Positions 26,486-35,685 of a stretch of DNA of 64,000 nt are shown one piece after another (the stretch's first letter is position 1; every line of letters begins with the position of its first letter). Made by a program: the position numbers and the translations under genes. The notes under the pieces were generated by a model. The model was not told the DNA's origin. It saw nothing but the letters and a program-made list of their open reading frames with translations, and did no database searches. The DNA is from Desulfatibacillum alkenivorans DSM 16219. Its GTDB lineage: Bacteria; Desulfobacterota; Desulfobacteria; Desulfobacterales; Desulfatibacillaceae. The DNA lies in NCBI RefSeq assembly GCF_900142135.1, contig NZ_FQZU01000007.1, positions 62,001-126,000 of the forward strand, in the 5' to 3' direction.

Positions 26486-27337
26486 ATGATCAGGAAACTG
26501 AAACAAATGGCGCCCGGCTGGTTTTGGACCCGCCGGGAGATCATGAAAGAGGACTATTCCCTGCATCCGCCCCTTGTGGTGTTTCAGCCGGGAGGCGTGG
26601 GATCTTCCACGGTTTACGACACCTTGCTGGCCGCGGGCCTGCCCAATCGGGTTTTTCACCTCCATTATCTTTCCCGGAAAGGGATTCGCGAGGCGGAGAG
26701 GTTTCATAAAACCCTTCCGGATCCAAGCATCCCGGACGAATTGCGGCTTTCCGAATCCCTTAGGCGGAAAATGGCGAAAGGCGGCCGGGCCAGGTGGCTG
26801 ATTATCACGCTCATGCGGGATCCCGTCGCCCGGCTTGTTTCATCGTTTTTTCATAATGCCTGGACCCATTACCAGGAAATTTTCGACGCCCGGGGAAAGG
26901 TGGACCCGGATAGGGCCCTTGCCGCCCTGCAAGGCGTGTTTGAGGGGCAGGGACGCGAGAACCTGGGCTATAATTGGTTTGAGCATGAATTCAAATCGGC
27001 GCTCGGCCTGGACTTGCGCTCCGAGCCATTGGATAGCGGCCAGGGGTGGTTTATTTTGGAAAAAGGAAACCTGCGCGTGCTGGCGCTCAGATTGGAAGAC
27101 CTGGAGCAGGTTTTTCATGAAGCCGCAGGCCGCTTGCTTGGCCGGAACGCTCCCCTGGACGCGCCCTTTGTCAGGACCAATCTGGCGCGGGAAAGGGATT
27201 ATTATCCCGAGTATCTCCAGGTGCGGGAGCGGCTTAAGCTGCCCGAAAAAATTCTGGATGCGCTGTATTCCGATCCTTACGTGCGTCATTTTTACGCCTT
27301 GGACGAAATCGCCCGATTCAAAGAAACTTGGTCATGA
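26486..27337 (+). CDS. sulfotransferase-like protein (putative capsular polysaccharide synthesis family)
   Basis: A 283-residue protein with the two PAPS-binding signatures of sulfotransferases: a 5' phosphosulfate loop, VVFQPGGVGSSTVYDTLL at about residue 31, and the 3' phosphate motif LMRDPVARLVSSFFHN at about residue 110. It resembles the putative capsular polysaccharide synthesis (NKWYS) family. Transfer of sulfate to a surface glycan is the best guess and fits a sulfate-reducing cell, which makes APS; this remains inference. The start is uncertain: ATG at 26486 has a weak ribosome site, and ATG at 26543 with GGGAG is also possible. Its stop overlaps a 12-bp direct repeat. Confidence 0.75.
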   Translation: MIRKLKQMAPGWFWTRREIMKEDYSLHPPLVVFQPGGVGSSTVYDTLLAAGLPNRVFHLHYLSRKGIREAERFHKTLPDPSIPDELRLSESLRRKMAKGGRARWLIITLMRDPVARLVSSFFHNAWTHYQEIFDARGKVDPDRALAALQGVFEGQGRENLGYNWFEHEFKSALGLDLRSEPLDSGQGWFILEKGNLRVLALRLEDLEQVFHEAAGRLLGRNAPLDAPFVRTNLARERDYYPEYLQVRERLKLPEKILDALYSDPYVRHFYALDEIARFKETWS

Positions 27338-27373
27338 CCTCCTAATATATGCTATTTGGAAGTCATGACCTCC
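27331..27373 (+). repeat. 12-bp direct repeat pair around a stop codon
   Basis: GTCATGACCTCC occurs at 27331-27342 and again at 27362-27373, 31 bp apart. The first copy contains the stop codon of the sulfotransferase-like gene. It may be a small duplication or a binding site. Confidence 0.6.
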
Positions 27374-27413
27374 AACCATTTAACTCTGCAAGATTACCAT
27401 TGAGGGGGAACTC

Positions 27414-28355
27414 ATGAATTACCAATTAAAAGCCTTTATAAAAACAGCCATTTTACTTGTGTGCGCCGCGGCGTTTTTCGGGTGCGGCCTGACCACGGAC
27501 ATAATTCCGCCCGGAGTGATCAAGGACGCGACGTACCACGACTATTACCTGGAAGTGGAGGGCGTCAGTTACCACTATGAAGAGTACAAAGGCGACGGCC
27601 CGGTGGTTTTTCTGGTGCACGGCTTCGGCAGCTCCACCTATACCTGGCGAGACGTGATTCCGCCTCTAAGCAATCAGGGTTTTCACGTAATCGCCCTGGA
27701 TATGAAAGGCTTCGGCTGGTCGGACAAGCCTTTGGGGGATGATTACACGCCGTACATTCTCATGGAGGGGGTTAACGCCTTTATGGAGGCCAAAGGATTG
27801 TCCCAGGTGGTTTATGCGGGCAATTCCCTGGGCGGCTTGGTGGGCGCCATGCTGACTATAGAGCATCCCGACAAGGTGAAGAAGCTCATTTTGGTGGACG
27901 CTGCAGGAGAGCCCGCGCCGGACCGCCCCACGGTCATTAAGATGGCCAGGTGGGTGCATGCGGCCGAGGCCATGAAGCTGACAGCCGGATCCTGGATCAT
28001 CAATTGGAACCTGACGTCGGCGGTTTACGACAAGGATGTGGTTACCAGGGAACGGGTGCAGGCCTATTACGAAAGGATGCAGACCGTAGGCGCGGTGGAC
28101 GCCATGGTTTCTCTGGCGCAGAATACGGATTTCGACGGCTTGTTTTCCTTTCAGAGATGCTTGTTGTCTATCGGACAGCCCACGCTCATCATCTGGGGCG
28201 AGGAAGATACCTGGATTCCCGTGGAGTGCGCCTACAAGTATAACAAGGACATCCCCGGCTCGATTTTGAAAATCATTCCCAAATGCGGCCACATTCCCCA
28301 GGAGGAAAAGCCGGAAATTACGGCCAAATACATCGGGGATTTCGCCCGGGATTAG
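27414..28355 (+). CDS. alpha/beta hydrolase lipoprotein
   Basis: A 313-residue exported alpha/beta hydrolase. The N-terminus is a lipoprotein signal with FFGC (Cys24). HGFGSSTYTWRD forms the oxyanion loop, AGNSLGG carries the nucleophile Ser138, IIWGEEDTWIP holds the acid, and KCGHIPQEEKP holds the histidine near residue 300. The fold and order match soluble epoxide hydrolase, haloalkane dehalogenase and ester hydrolase relatives; the substrate is unknown. GAGGGGGAAC upstream supports the start. A GC-rich hairpin (28366-28395) without a clear T run separates it from the nitroreductase gene. Confidence 0.88.
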   Translation: MNYQLKAFIKTAILLVCAAAFFGCGLTTDIIPPGVIKDATYHDYYLEVEGVSYHYEEYKGDGPVVFLVHGFGSSTYTWRDVIPPLSNQGFHVIALDMKGFGWSDKPLGDDYTPYILMEGVNAFMEAKGLSQVVYAGNSLGGLVGAMLTIEHPDKVKKLILVDAAGEPAPDRPTVIKMARWVHAAEAMKLTAGSWIINWNLTSAVYDKDVVTRERVQAYYERMQTVGAVDAMVSLAQNTDFDGLFSFQRCLLSIGQPTLIIWGEEDTWIPVECAYKYNKDIPGSILKIIPKCGHIPQEEKPEITAKYIGDFARD

Positions 28356-28426
28356 CGTTTTTTTGCGCGCTTGAGGCTTTGGGGCTCAAGGCGCGGTTAC
28401 TACATGTTCAAGACAAGGAGAGAATT

Positions 28427-29251
28427 ATGCCCCTTTTCACGGTAGATCCGGACAAATGCAATAAAGACGGCATCTGCGCCATTGAATGCCCCATCAGCCT
28501 GATTTACATGCCTGACAAGGATTCATTGCCCGCGCCCATCGAAAACGCCGAAGAAAGCTGCATCCACTGCGGCCATTGCGTCGCCGTATGCCCCCACGGC
28601 GCCTTGTCCCTGTACGACATGGCCCCGGAGCAATGTCCGCCTGTGAACAAGGATTGGCATCTGTCCGCGGAAAGGGCCGAGCATTTTCTGCGCGCGCGCC
28701 GCTCCGTCCGAAGGTACAAGAAAGAGGACGTGCCCAGGGAAACCATCAAGGAGTTGATTCGCATCGCCAGCCACGCCCAATCCGGCCATAACAGCCAGCC
28801 TGTGAACTGGCTTGTGGTTTATGAAAAGGAAAAGGTGCACGAACTGGCCGGCCTTGTGGTGGATTGGATGAAGCGCATTGTGGTGAAGGATCCCAAGCTG
28901 GCGGAAATGCTCCACATGGACCGCCTGATTACGGCATGGGGGCTTGGCTTTGACGTGATCATGCGGGATGCGCCCCACCTGGTGGTCGCCTACGCGGAAG
29001 CAGGCTCCCGCCCCGGTCCTGTCGCCTGCCACATTGCTTTGACATACGCCGAGCTAGCCGCCCATCCCCTGGGAATCGGAACCTGTTGGGCCGGGTTTTT
29101 CACGTCAGCCGCCAATGACTGGAAGCCCCTGAGGGAGGCCTTGAATCTTTCCGGCGGTGAGGAAGTTCATGGCGGCCTGATGGTGGGCGTTCCCAAATTT
29201 CAGTACCATCGCATGCCTCTCAGGAACGAGCCCAAGGTGGAATGGCTCTAG
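28427..29251 (+). CDS. ferredoxin-nitroreductase fusion protein
   Basis: A 274-residue protein. The first 65 residues form a two-cluster ferredoxin domain (CNKDGICAIECPISLIY and CIHCGHCVAVCPHGALS). The rest is a nitroreductase-fold FMN domain, with RRSVRRYKKEDVPRE near residue 85 binding flavin phosphate and GIGTCWAGFF near residue 205. Such fusions are common in anaerobes and let reduced ferredoxin-type clusters feed an FMN reductase; the natural acceptor is not known. AAGGAGAGAATT precedes the ATG at 28427; an upstream in-frame ATG at 28283 overlaps the hydrolase gene and is rejected. It converges on the NMT1 sensor kinase. Confidence 0.92.
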   Translation: MPLFTVDPDKCNKDGICAIECPISLIYMPDKDSLPAPIENAEESCIHCGHCVAVCPHGALSLYDMAPEQCPPVNKDWHLSAERAEHFLRARRSVRRYKKEDVPRETIKELIRIASHAQSGHNSQPVNWLVVYEKEKVHELAGLVVDWMKRIVVKDPKLAEMLHMDRLITAWGLGFDVIMRDAPHLVVAYAEAGSRPGPVACHIALTYAELAAHPLGIGTCWAGFFTSAANDWKPLREALNLSGGEEVHGGLMVGVPKFQYHRMPLRNEPKVEWL

Positions 29252-29272
29252 TATAGGCCAGGACTGCTATTG

Positions 29273-31597
29273 CTATACCGAGGAAGACCCGGACTGGCTC
29301 ATGTCGTCCGGGTTTTGCCCTGCGGGGCCCATAATGGGCAGGTGGATGATGAACTTGCTCCCCAGGCCCGGGGTGGTTTCCAAGGTCATCTTTCCCTTAT
29401 GGGATTGGGTGATGATGAAATAGGAAGCGGACAACCCCAATCCCGTCCCTTCTCCCACCTCATTGGTGGTGAAAAAGGGCTCGAAAACCCGTCTTGCCGT
29501 GGCCTCATCCATGCCCGGACCGTTATCCTCCACCTCGATTCGGACCATGTCTCCTTCCCGGGAAGTGCGCAGTTCGATTTTTTGCCGGCCAGAGCCGGCG
29601 TCCCCGCGCCGCATGGCCGAGGCCGCATTTCGTAAAAGGTCCAATATCACTTGTTGAATGCCGCTTCTTTCGCATAGCAGGGGAATATCGGGAAAACGGT
29701 AATCCCTTATGATTTCAATGTTTTTAAAGTCGTATTTCCGGGCCAGGTCGTAATCATTTTGAGCAAGTTTGATGGCGACGTCCAGGAGGTCGTCCAGGTT
29801 TTCCTTCTGGAAGTTTCCCCGCGTATTTCCGCCGAAGCCCATCATGTCGCCCACGATCACTGCGGCCTTTTCCCCCGCCTCCCTGATGTACTGGAGCATT
29901 TGCAGGACTCCCCTGAGCTCCAGGTAGGCGTAAATGCTTTGCACCGAAAGGCCGGCTTTTTCCGCAGCGGTCTGATTGGCCGCAAGGCCGGGGGACACCC
30001 TGTTAAGGACGACCTCCGCATTTTGCATGATGATTGCCAGGGGATTATTGATCTCATGGGCCATGCCTGCGGCCAGGCTGCCCAAGGAAATCATCTTTTC
30101 CGCCTGGACCATCATTTCCCCCACTCTCACCTGCTCCGTTACATCGTCTACTCGGACGACGGCGACGGATTCCAGGCCCTCGGATAGAGGAAAAACCGTA
30201 ACATCGGCATAGCGAACCTGGTCCTGGACCTTTCTTTCCACCTTGTTTTTCCGGGAGATTTCTCCGGTTTTGGCTGACAGCCGCACTTTTTCCATGAGGA
30301 AATCCAACTCGGGAAGGACATCCGTCAGATTTTGGCCCCTGGCCTCGTCCGCGCTCAAGCCCGTTTCAAGTTCGGCTTTCCTGTTCCAAAGGGTGACCCT
30401 GCCCTCGGCGTTGATTCCCGCAATGACGGACGGCATGGAGTTGATGGCGTCTTCAAATAGGTTCTTTAGCGCCTGCATTTCCAACTCCACTTTTTCGCGA
30501 AAGCTGATTTCGCGGGTGAGTTTGCGGTTGGAGTTGAACAAAATCAAGGCTATGACGCCGGCGCCCAAAAGGGCTGCCAGGGCGATTCCCAATGAACGCC
30601 GCAGCCATCGGAAATCCGGCTCCGGATTGGGATTGTACAAAAAACCTTCCAGCGAGTAATCAGGCTTGATTATGCCCGTTCGCACAAAGGTCTCTGCAAT
30701 GTGCTCCCAGCGTCCGGGGTTCATGTGTCCCATTTCCACAAGATTCGGCAGAACGAGCGCGTCCATGGCGCAAGCCTCATAAAGCAGATGCTCCATGGAT
30801 TTTTCCGAGTTGAATTTATCGTGGATCAAGGCCGCCATCTCATCCTGATGCTGCATGGCGTAGATCCAGCCTTCCAGACTGGCTTTCAGGAAGGCTTTAA
30901 CCCTGTCAGGATGCTTGGCGATTTCCTCTTCCGTGGTGAACAGGCAGTCTCCGTAAAAATCGATTCCGTAATGATTCGGCCTTATGGTTACGTAGGGAAT
31001 TCCAGCCTGCTTCAGGTAAAACGGCTCATTGGTGACGTAGGCGCTGAGAGCGTCCAAATTCTTGTCCAGATAATCCTGCGCCGTTACGGAGGCGTCCACG
31101 ATTTCAAGGGCGTTCAGGCTGATGCCTTCGTTCAGGAACGAGGCGTGCAGTTCCGTGTCGCGCCCCTGAAGAGACATTTTAACCCGTTTGCCCACAAGGT
31201 TTTGAGGAGAGGTAATGCCTTTATCCCTGTGGCTTACCAGAACCAGGGGGGAGTGTTGAAAAATGGCGGCCAAAACCACCACGGGTTCGCCGCGCAGCCG
31301 GTGCAGGAGAACTTCAGAATTGGTGACGCCGTATTGCGCTCTGCCGCTGACGACTTCGTCGACGGTTTGTTTTGCGTAGCCGCCTTCCGCCACAGTAAGG
31401 TCAAGGCCTGCGTCGCGATATAGTCCTTTTTCAAGGGCGGCGTAATAGCCTGCAAATTGGAACTGATGCTTCCATTTTAATTGTAAGACGACCGGCTCCG
31501 GCTTGGCTTGTTTGGAGAACGCACGGGGGATGCAGGGCGAGCCGCAGACGCAGAGGAACAAAAACAGAATCAAATAAAGTCCGGCTTGCTTGCGCAT
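29273..31597 (-). CDS. sensor histidine kinase with NMT1/THI5-type periplasmic domain
   Basis: A 774-residue membrane kinase. A signal peptide (1-28) is followed by a periplasmic binding domain of the NMT1/THI5 (ABC-type, SsuA/TauA-like) class at about 35-260, with LKWKHQFQFAGYYAALEKGL at its start. A transmembrane helix lies at about 335-355. Then come a PAS domain (about 385-500), HisKA with His514 in AAGMAHEINNP and HATPase with LRNAASAMR, DNGPGMD and GTGLGLSASYF. NMT1 domains typically bind small aromatic or pyrimidine-like molecules; the ligand is unknown. No response regulator adjoins it. A 12-bp perfect palindrome lies about 22 bp upstream of its start. Confidence 0.92.
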   Translation of the reverse strand: MRKQAGLYLILFLFLCVCGSPCIPRAFSKQAKPEPVVLQLKWKHQFQFAGYYAALEKGLYRDAGLDLTVAEGGYAKQTVDEVVSGRAQYGVTNSEVLLHRLRGEPVVVLAAIFQHSPLVLVSHRDKGITSPQNLVGKRVKMSLQGRDTELHASFLNEGISLNALEIVDASVTAQDYLDKNLDALSAYVTNEPFYLKQAGIPYVTIRPNHYGIDFYGDCLFTTEEEIAKHPDRVKAFLKASLEGWIYAMQHQDEMAALIHDKFNSEKSMEHLLYEACAMDALVLPNLVEMGHMNPGRWEHIAETFVRTGIIKPDYSLEGFLYNPNPEPDFRWLRRSLGIALAALLGAGVIALILFNSNRKLTREISFREKVELEMQALKNLFEDAINSMPSVIAGINAEGRVTLWNRKAELETGLSADEARGQNLTDVLPELDFLMEKVRLSAKTGEISRKNKVERKVQDQVRYADVTVFPLSEGLESVAVVRVDDVTEQVRVGEMMVQAEKMISLGSLAAGMAHEINNPLAIIMQNAEVVLNRVSPGLAANQTAAEKAGLSVQSIYAYLELRGVLQMLQYIREAGEKAAVIVGDMMGFGGNTRGNFQKENLDDLLDVAIKLAQNDYDLARKYDFKNIEIIRDYRFPDIPLLCERSGIQQVILDLLRNAASAMRRGDAGSGRQKIELRTSREGDMVRIEVEDNGPGMDEATARRVFEPFFTTNEVGEGTGLGLSASYFIITQSHKGKMTLETTPGLGSKFIIHLPIMGPAGQNPDDMSQSGSSSV

Positions 31598-31618
31598 TTT
31601 CCAAAGCCCTTTTATGGG

Positions 31619-31649
31619 ATTGTCGACAATTATAAGTACTTACGACAAT
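31619..31649. promoter_or_regulatory. 12-bp palindrome with third half-site upstream of the NMT1 kinase
   Basis: ATTGTCGACAAT at 31619-31630 is its own complement, and a further CGACAAT half-site lies at 31643-31649. The position, just upstream of the leftward kinase start, suits an operator. No regulator is assigned. Confidence 0.5.
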
Positions 31650-31725
31650 ACCCTACATTTTAGCAGGGCGAAAGGCAAGCAAAAAACCCCCCATGATAAT
31701 GATGATAAAATGGTCCGGATTGTTA

Positions 31726-32502
31726 TTATTTGCAGTAAATACTCGGACGCAGGTACTTGAATGGATGTTCCACGCCAACCAGACTTTCGGACTGGCCGAT
31801 GGCGAACAAGCCGCCGGGCCGCAGGGATTGATACAATTTGTTGACAACGTGCTGTCTGGTTGCGTGGTCAAAATATATCATGACGTTCCTGCAGAAGATG
31901 ACGTCGTATTCATCCCTGGGCGGTCCGGAAATGAGATTGTATTTGAAAAAGGAGATGTTTTCGCGAAGCTCCTTTTTGACCTTATAGTATCCGTTCCATT
32001 TGTTTTGGCCCTGCTGAAAGTAGCGTCTGACCAGCGGAACGGGAACGCAACGGGTCCGGTCTTTGGGGTAGATGCCTTTGGACGCCGTCTCCAGCATGGT
32101 GTCCGAAATGTCAGAAGCATGGATTTCAAATTTCCGGCCCGCCTCGGCCAGTTGGATGGCCATGGAATAGGGCTCTTCGCCGCTGGAGCACGCCGCGCAC
32201 CAGATTCTGTGCTTGGGGCCTAATGGCAGGTTTTCCACCATATACTCTATATGCTTGTTTTCCCTGAAAAAATACGTATGGTTGGTGGTCATAGCATCGA
32301 TAAAGCAGCAAAATTCGGAAGCGTCGTTTTCAATGACGTTGATGTATTCTTTTAAGCTGGGAATGCGGGTGGTGCGCATCCTCTTCGCGATTCTGGCTTT
32401 GACAAGGTCTACTTTGTTGTCCGAAAGACTGATGCCGGTCTCCTGATAAACGATGCCGGCCAGCATTTGGAAATCCTTGGTTGATATAGTGGTGTCGTGC
32501 AT
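31726..32502 (-). CDS. cheR: CheR chemotaxis protein methyltransferase
   Basis: A 258-residue CheR, which methylates glutamates of chemoreceptors using S-adenosylmethionine. The N-terminal helical domain begins FQMLAGIVYQETGISLSDNK and includes RIAKRMRTTRIPSLKEYI. The SAM-binding domain shows IWCAACSSGEEPYSMAIQL, and later VIFCRNVMIYFD and GGLFAIGQSESL, all CheR hallmarks. The ATG at 32502 is chosen; the TTG just before it is possible. It lies between two sensor kinases with no cheA, cheW or cheB in the window; the nearest receptor gene is at 58295. Confidence 0.93.
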   Translation of the reverse strand: MHDTTISTKDFQMLAGIVYQETGISLSDNKVDLVKARIAKRMRTTRIPSLKEYINVIENDASEFCCFIDAMTTNHTYFFRENKHIEYMVENLPLGPKHRIWCAACSSGEEPYSMAIQLAEAGRKFEIHASDISDTMLETASKGIYPKDRTRCVPVPLVRRYFQQGQNKWNGYYKVKKELRENISFFKYNLISGPPRDEYDVIFCRNVMIYFDHATRQHVVNKLYQSLRPGGLFAIGQSESLVGVEHPFKYLRPSIYCK

Positions 32503-32843
32503 CAAAGGAGTATCCCCTTATACAATGTAATCAGAGTATTCAGGGCCTGTAGAAAAAGGCCCCGCGGCATTTTTAAGTATCGGAACAAGGGGGGGGAAAC
32601 TTGACTGTTTCCCAAGAGGAGAGAAGCATTTTTTTTACAGGGCGGCAGGGGAAATATTGCTCCGAAAAATAAAGGCGGCATGAGTTTTGCCGTGAATGTC
32701 TCTGTTATGCTAAGTTGGGTGCAGGCGGTCTTTCAGAAAGTCATCTGCCTGAAAAAATTAACGGACGGGGGCAATGGCCGGCTGTTTCCGGAACATGCAG
32801 CATTTTTTGATGTGCGGCCTGAATCGCAGCAAAGGGTGATTCC
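32503..32843. other. divergent intergenic region
   Basis: About 340 bp between cheR and the CHASE4 kinase gene. It should carry both promoters, but no unambiguous boxes or ORFs were found. Confidence 0.4.
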
Positions 32844-35462
32844 ATGAAGTTGAGATCCAAGTTATTGACTATTCTATTGGCCAGCGCCCTCCTATTCGGC
32901 GTAACCCAGGGCTTGATTCAACATTATGTCATCTCTCCGCGTTTCGCCGCCCTGGAGAAGCGGGAGGCGAAGAAGGACCTGCTCCGTTGCGTCAGAACCC
33001 TTGAAACGGAAACAGAGCACCTAAAGGCCCTGACTCACGATTGGGCGTCCTGGGACGATACCTGCGACTTTATCAAGGGGGGCGGCCCTGATTATGAAGA
33101 AGCCAATCTGGTTTTAGAAACCTTTGTAGACGCCAGTCTGAACGCCATCTGCTTTTTTGATGGAAACGGAGATCTTTTTTGGGGCAAAGCCGTAGACATA
33201 GAAACAGGGGCTCCCCTGCAAATCCGTCTGCTTTCCGAGGGTAAACTTTTACAAGACCATCCTCTTTTTGTGGATGCGTCATCCTTCGTCTACCAGAAAG
33301 ATATCTCGAAGTCCGGAATTATGAGGACGGAGTACGGCCCCATGCTGGTCGCCTCCCTTCCTATTCTGAACACGGAAAACAAGGGGCCGGTGATGGGAAC
33401 CATGGTCATGGCGCGCCTTATTACGGAGGCAATGAAGGACAGACTCAGGGATCAGACGCAGGTTCCCTTCGACATTAAAATGATAGACCCGGGGTATGCA
33501 GAGGCGGATTCCGGCGACGAGAGGAAAGTATTCCTAAAGCCTTTGGATGAAAACACCCTCCAAGCCTCCATGATCGTGAAGGACATCACCGGAAAGCCCC
33601 GCCTGGAATTGAGCGCGGATTTGCCCCGGGACATCCTGCAACAGGGGCTCGCATCCATGCGGACCGCCCGCGGCGTCACGGCGGCGGCTGGAATTCTTTT
33701 TCTGGTTCTATTGATCTGGCTGCTTGAGGCGGCCATTGTCAGGCCCGTCGTCCGGCTGACGGGGCAGATGCTTGTCGCCGGAAGAACCGGGGAGTTGCCT
33801 GGCAAAGTTTTTGCGGGCAGGAAGGACGAAATTGGAACCCTGGAGAATGAGTTCGACAGTTTACTGGAAACGGTGCATAGCCAGTCCAAAGAGTTGGAAG
33901 AGGAGTTGACGGCCAAAAAGAATCTTGCGGAGAAGCTTGAGGAAAATTTTCAAAAATACAAGCTGCTGGCGGAAAACCTCAAGGATGTGGTGGCGACCAT
34001 CACGCCCGGGGGATACATTCAATATTGCAGCCCCGCCATTACGGAATTCAGCGGGCACACTGTGGAAGAGGTTGAGGGAAGGCATGTTTTCGGGTTTATG
34101 CCCGAAAACAGCGATCGAGAGCGCCTGATTGAACTGGTGGACAATATAGCGAAGTCCGGGGAAAGCCGATCCATGGAGTATGTCATGAGGGCGAAGGGCG
34201 GAGCCGGCTTTCCCGTGGAGTCCACGGCAAAGCCCATTATGGAAAATGGAAAACTGGTTCTGCTTCATTGCGTGTTCCGGGATATTTCTGAGCGAAAAAA
34301 AGTGGAGGATGAGAAAAATCGCCTGGAAGCTAAGCTGCAAATGGCGCAGAGGATGGAGGCCCTTGGGGCGTTGACCGGCGGAATTGCCCATAATTTCAAC
34401 AACGTTCTTGCTCCCATCATGGGGAATACCGAATTGGCCATGTTGGATATTCCCGAGGACAGCCAAGCCTTCAAAAATTTGCAGCAGGTGCTGGAGGCCT
34501 CTGATAAGGCGAAAAAGATGGTCAGGCAGATTCTTTCGTTCAGCGATCATGGGGACGAAGACCCGGCGATGATTGATATCGAGGAGGTCGTAGAGGAGAC
34601 CTACGGATTGATCAGGGCCTCCCTGCCTTCCAGCATTGAAATTCGGAAAGATGTGGAAAAAATAAGCGGGCTGGTCTACGCCGACCCCAAAGACCTGCAG
34701 CAGGTCTTGATGAATATTTGCGCCAACGCCGCATACGCTATGAAGGAGTTGGGCGGCGTGGTGGATATCTCGTTGGAGGAGCAGGACATCACGGAATTCG
34801 ATTTGGATCATTCCAGGAAGATCAAACCCGGGAAATATGTCAAACTGAGCATAAGCGATAATGGGCCGGGTATGGAAAGCGAGGTGATGCAGCGTATCTT
34901 TGAGCCCTACTACACGACCAAGCCCGTGGGCGAGGGCTCCGGAATGGGGCTTTCCGAGGCTTTTGCGCTGATTTCCAAATACGGAGGGGAAATCAAGGCC
35001 TACTCAGAGCCGGGAATGGGCGCTTCTTTTTATATTTATCTGCCGCTCATGGCTGCCTCCTCCAAAACCCTTTCCAAGGAAACGCTGCCCCAAGGCTCGG
35101 AGCGCATCCTTATGGTGGACGACGAAGAGGCGGTCCTTACCATGACCCGCCAGATGGTGGAACACCTCGGATACAAGGTCACGGCTGTTGACAACAGCCC
35201 CCAGGCCCTGAAAATTTTCGAGGCCGACCCCCAGGCCTTTGACTTGATCATAACGGACATGACCATGCCTTATGTCACGGGGGACAGCCTGGCCAACAGA
35301 ATCCTGGCCATTCGGCCTGAAATGCCGATTATTCTGTGCACGGGATTTTCCGAAAAACTTTCCAGGGAGCAGGCGAGGAGTATTGGCATCAAAGCCTATG
35401 TAACAAAGCCCGTGGTCATGGCTCAAATAGCCGGAATCATCCGGAGCGTTCTGGACCAATGA
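32844..35462 (+). CDS. CHASE4-HAMP-PAS hybrid histidine kinase with C-terminal receiver
   Basis: An 872-residue membrane kinase. TM1 (about 8-28) and TM2 (about 275-297) flank an extracytoplasmic CHASE4 sensor, recognised by LTHDWASWDDTCDFIKG. A HAMP linker and coiled coil lead to a PAS domain (about 378-490), then HisKA with His516 in TGGIAHNFNNV, HATPase with NICANAAYAMK, DNGPGME and GSGMGLSEAF, and a receiver (about 755-872, Asp in IITDMTMPYVTG). The HATPase G2 box reads GSGMGLS rather than GTGLGLS. It is divergent from cheR. AAAGGGTG precedes the ATG. The CHASE4 ligand is unknown. Confidence 0.93.
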   Translation: MKLRSKLLTILLASALLFGVTQGLIQHYVISPRFAALEKREAKKDLLRCVRTLETETEHLKALTHDWASWDDTCDFIKGGGPDYEEANLVLETFVDASLNAICFFDGNGDLFWGKAVDIETGAPLQIRLLSEGKLLQDHPLFVDASSFVYQKDISKSGIMRTEYGPMLVASLPILNTENKGPVMGTMVMARLITEAMKDRLRDQTQVPFDIKMIDPGYAEADSGDERKVFLKPLDENTLQASMIVKDITGKPRLELSADLPRDILQQGLASMRTARGVTAAAGILFLVLLIWLLEAAIVRPVVRLTGQMLVAGRTGELPGKVFAGRKDEIGTLENEFDSLLETVHSQSKELEEELTAKKNLAEKLEENFQKYKLLAENLKDVVATITPGGYIQYCSPAITEFSGHTVEEVEGRHVFGFMPENSDRERLIELVDNIAKSGESRSMEYVMRAKGGAGFPVESTAKPIMENGKLVLLHCVFRDISERKKVEDEKNRLEAKLQMAQRMEALGALTGGIAHNFNNVLAPIMGNTELAMLDIPEDSQAFKNLQQVLEASDKAKKMVRQILSFSDHGDEDPAMIDIEEVVEETYGLIRASLPSSIEIRKDVEKISGLVYADPKDLQQVLMNICANAAYAMKELGGVVDISLEEQDITEFDLDHSRKIKPGKYVKLSISDNGPGMESEVMQRIFEPYYTTKPVGEGSGMGLSEAFALISKYGGEIKAYSEPGMGASFYIYLPLMAASSKTLSKETLPQGSERILMVDDEEAVLTMTRQMVEHLGYKVTAVDNSPQALKIFEADPQAFDLIITDMTMPYVTGDSLANRILAIRPEMPIILCTGFSEKLSREQARSIGIKAYVTKPVVMAQIAGIIRSVLDQ

Positions 35463-35624
35463 TTTATAAATCCATGCCCCTTTGCCGCCAATTTGATGAA
35501 ATGAGGGGTATTTCACTCACCTTTTTGCTGTCAAATTAACTAGTACATTTGACTCTTTTCTACCTTTTTGATTCAAATCCTTAAAAACCTTGATAACTAA
35601 GTCATGGCAGGCCTACAATAAGTG

Positions 35625-35658
35625 CATCATGCGGACGAACCGCATACCCACCGGATCT
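35625..35658 (+). promoter_or_regulatory. conserved upstream inverted repeat, copy 1 (ATGCGG-N5-CCGCAT)
   Basis: ATGCGG-ACGAA-CCGCAT within a longer conserved stretch ending CCGGATC, about 30-60 bp upstream of the first paralogue's ATG. The arms are identical in copy 2, while most of the spacer differs. Confidence 0.65.
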
Positions 35659-35685
35659 CACTTTTCTATAAGGAGGATGTTCGAT

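Noticed and set aside
31726-32502. CheR as part of a full chemotaxis operon
   Set aside because: No cheA, cheB, cheW or cheY neighbours; flanked by unrelated sensor kinases.
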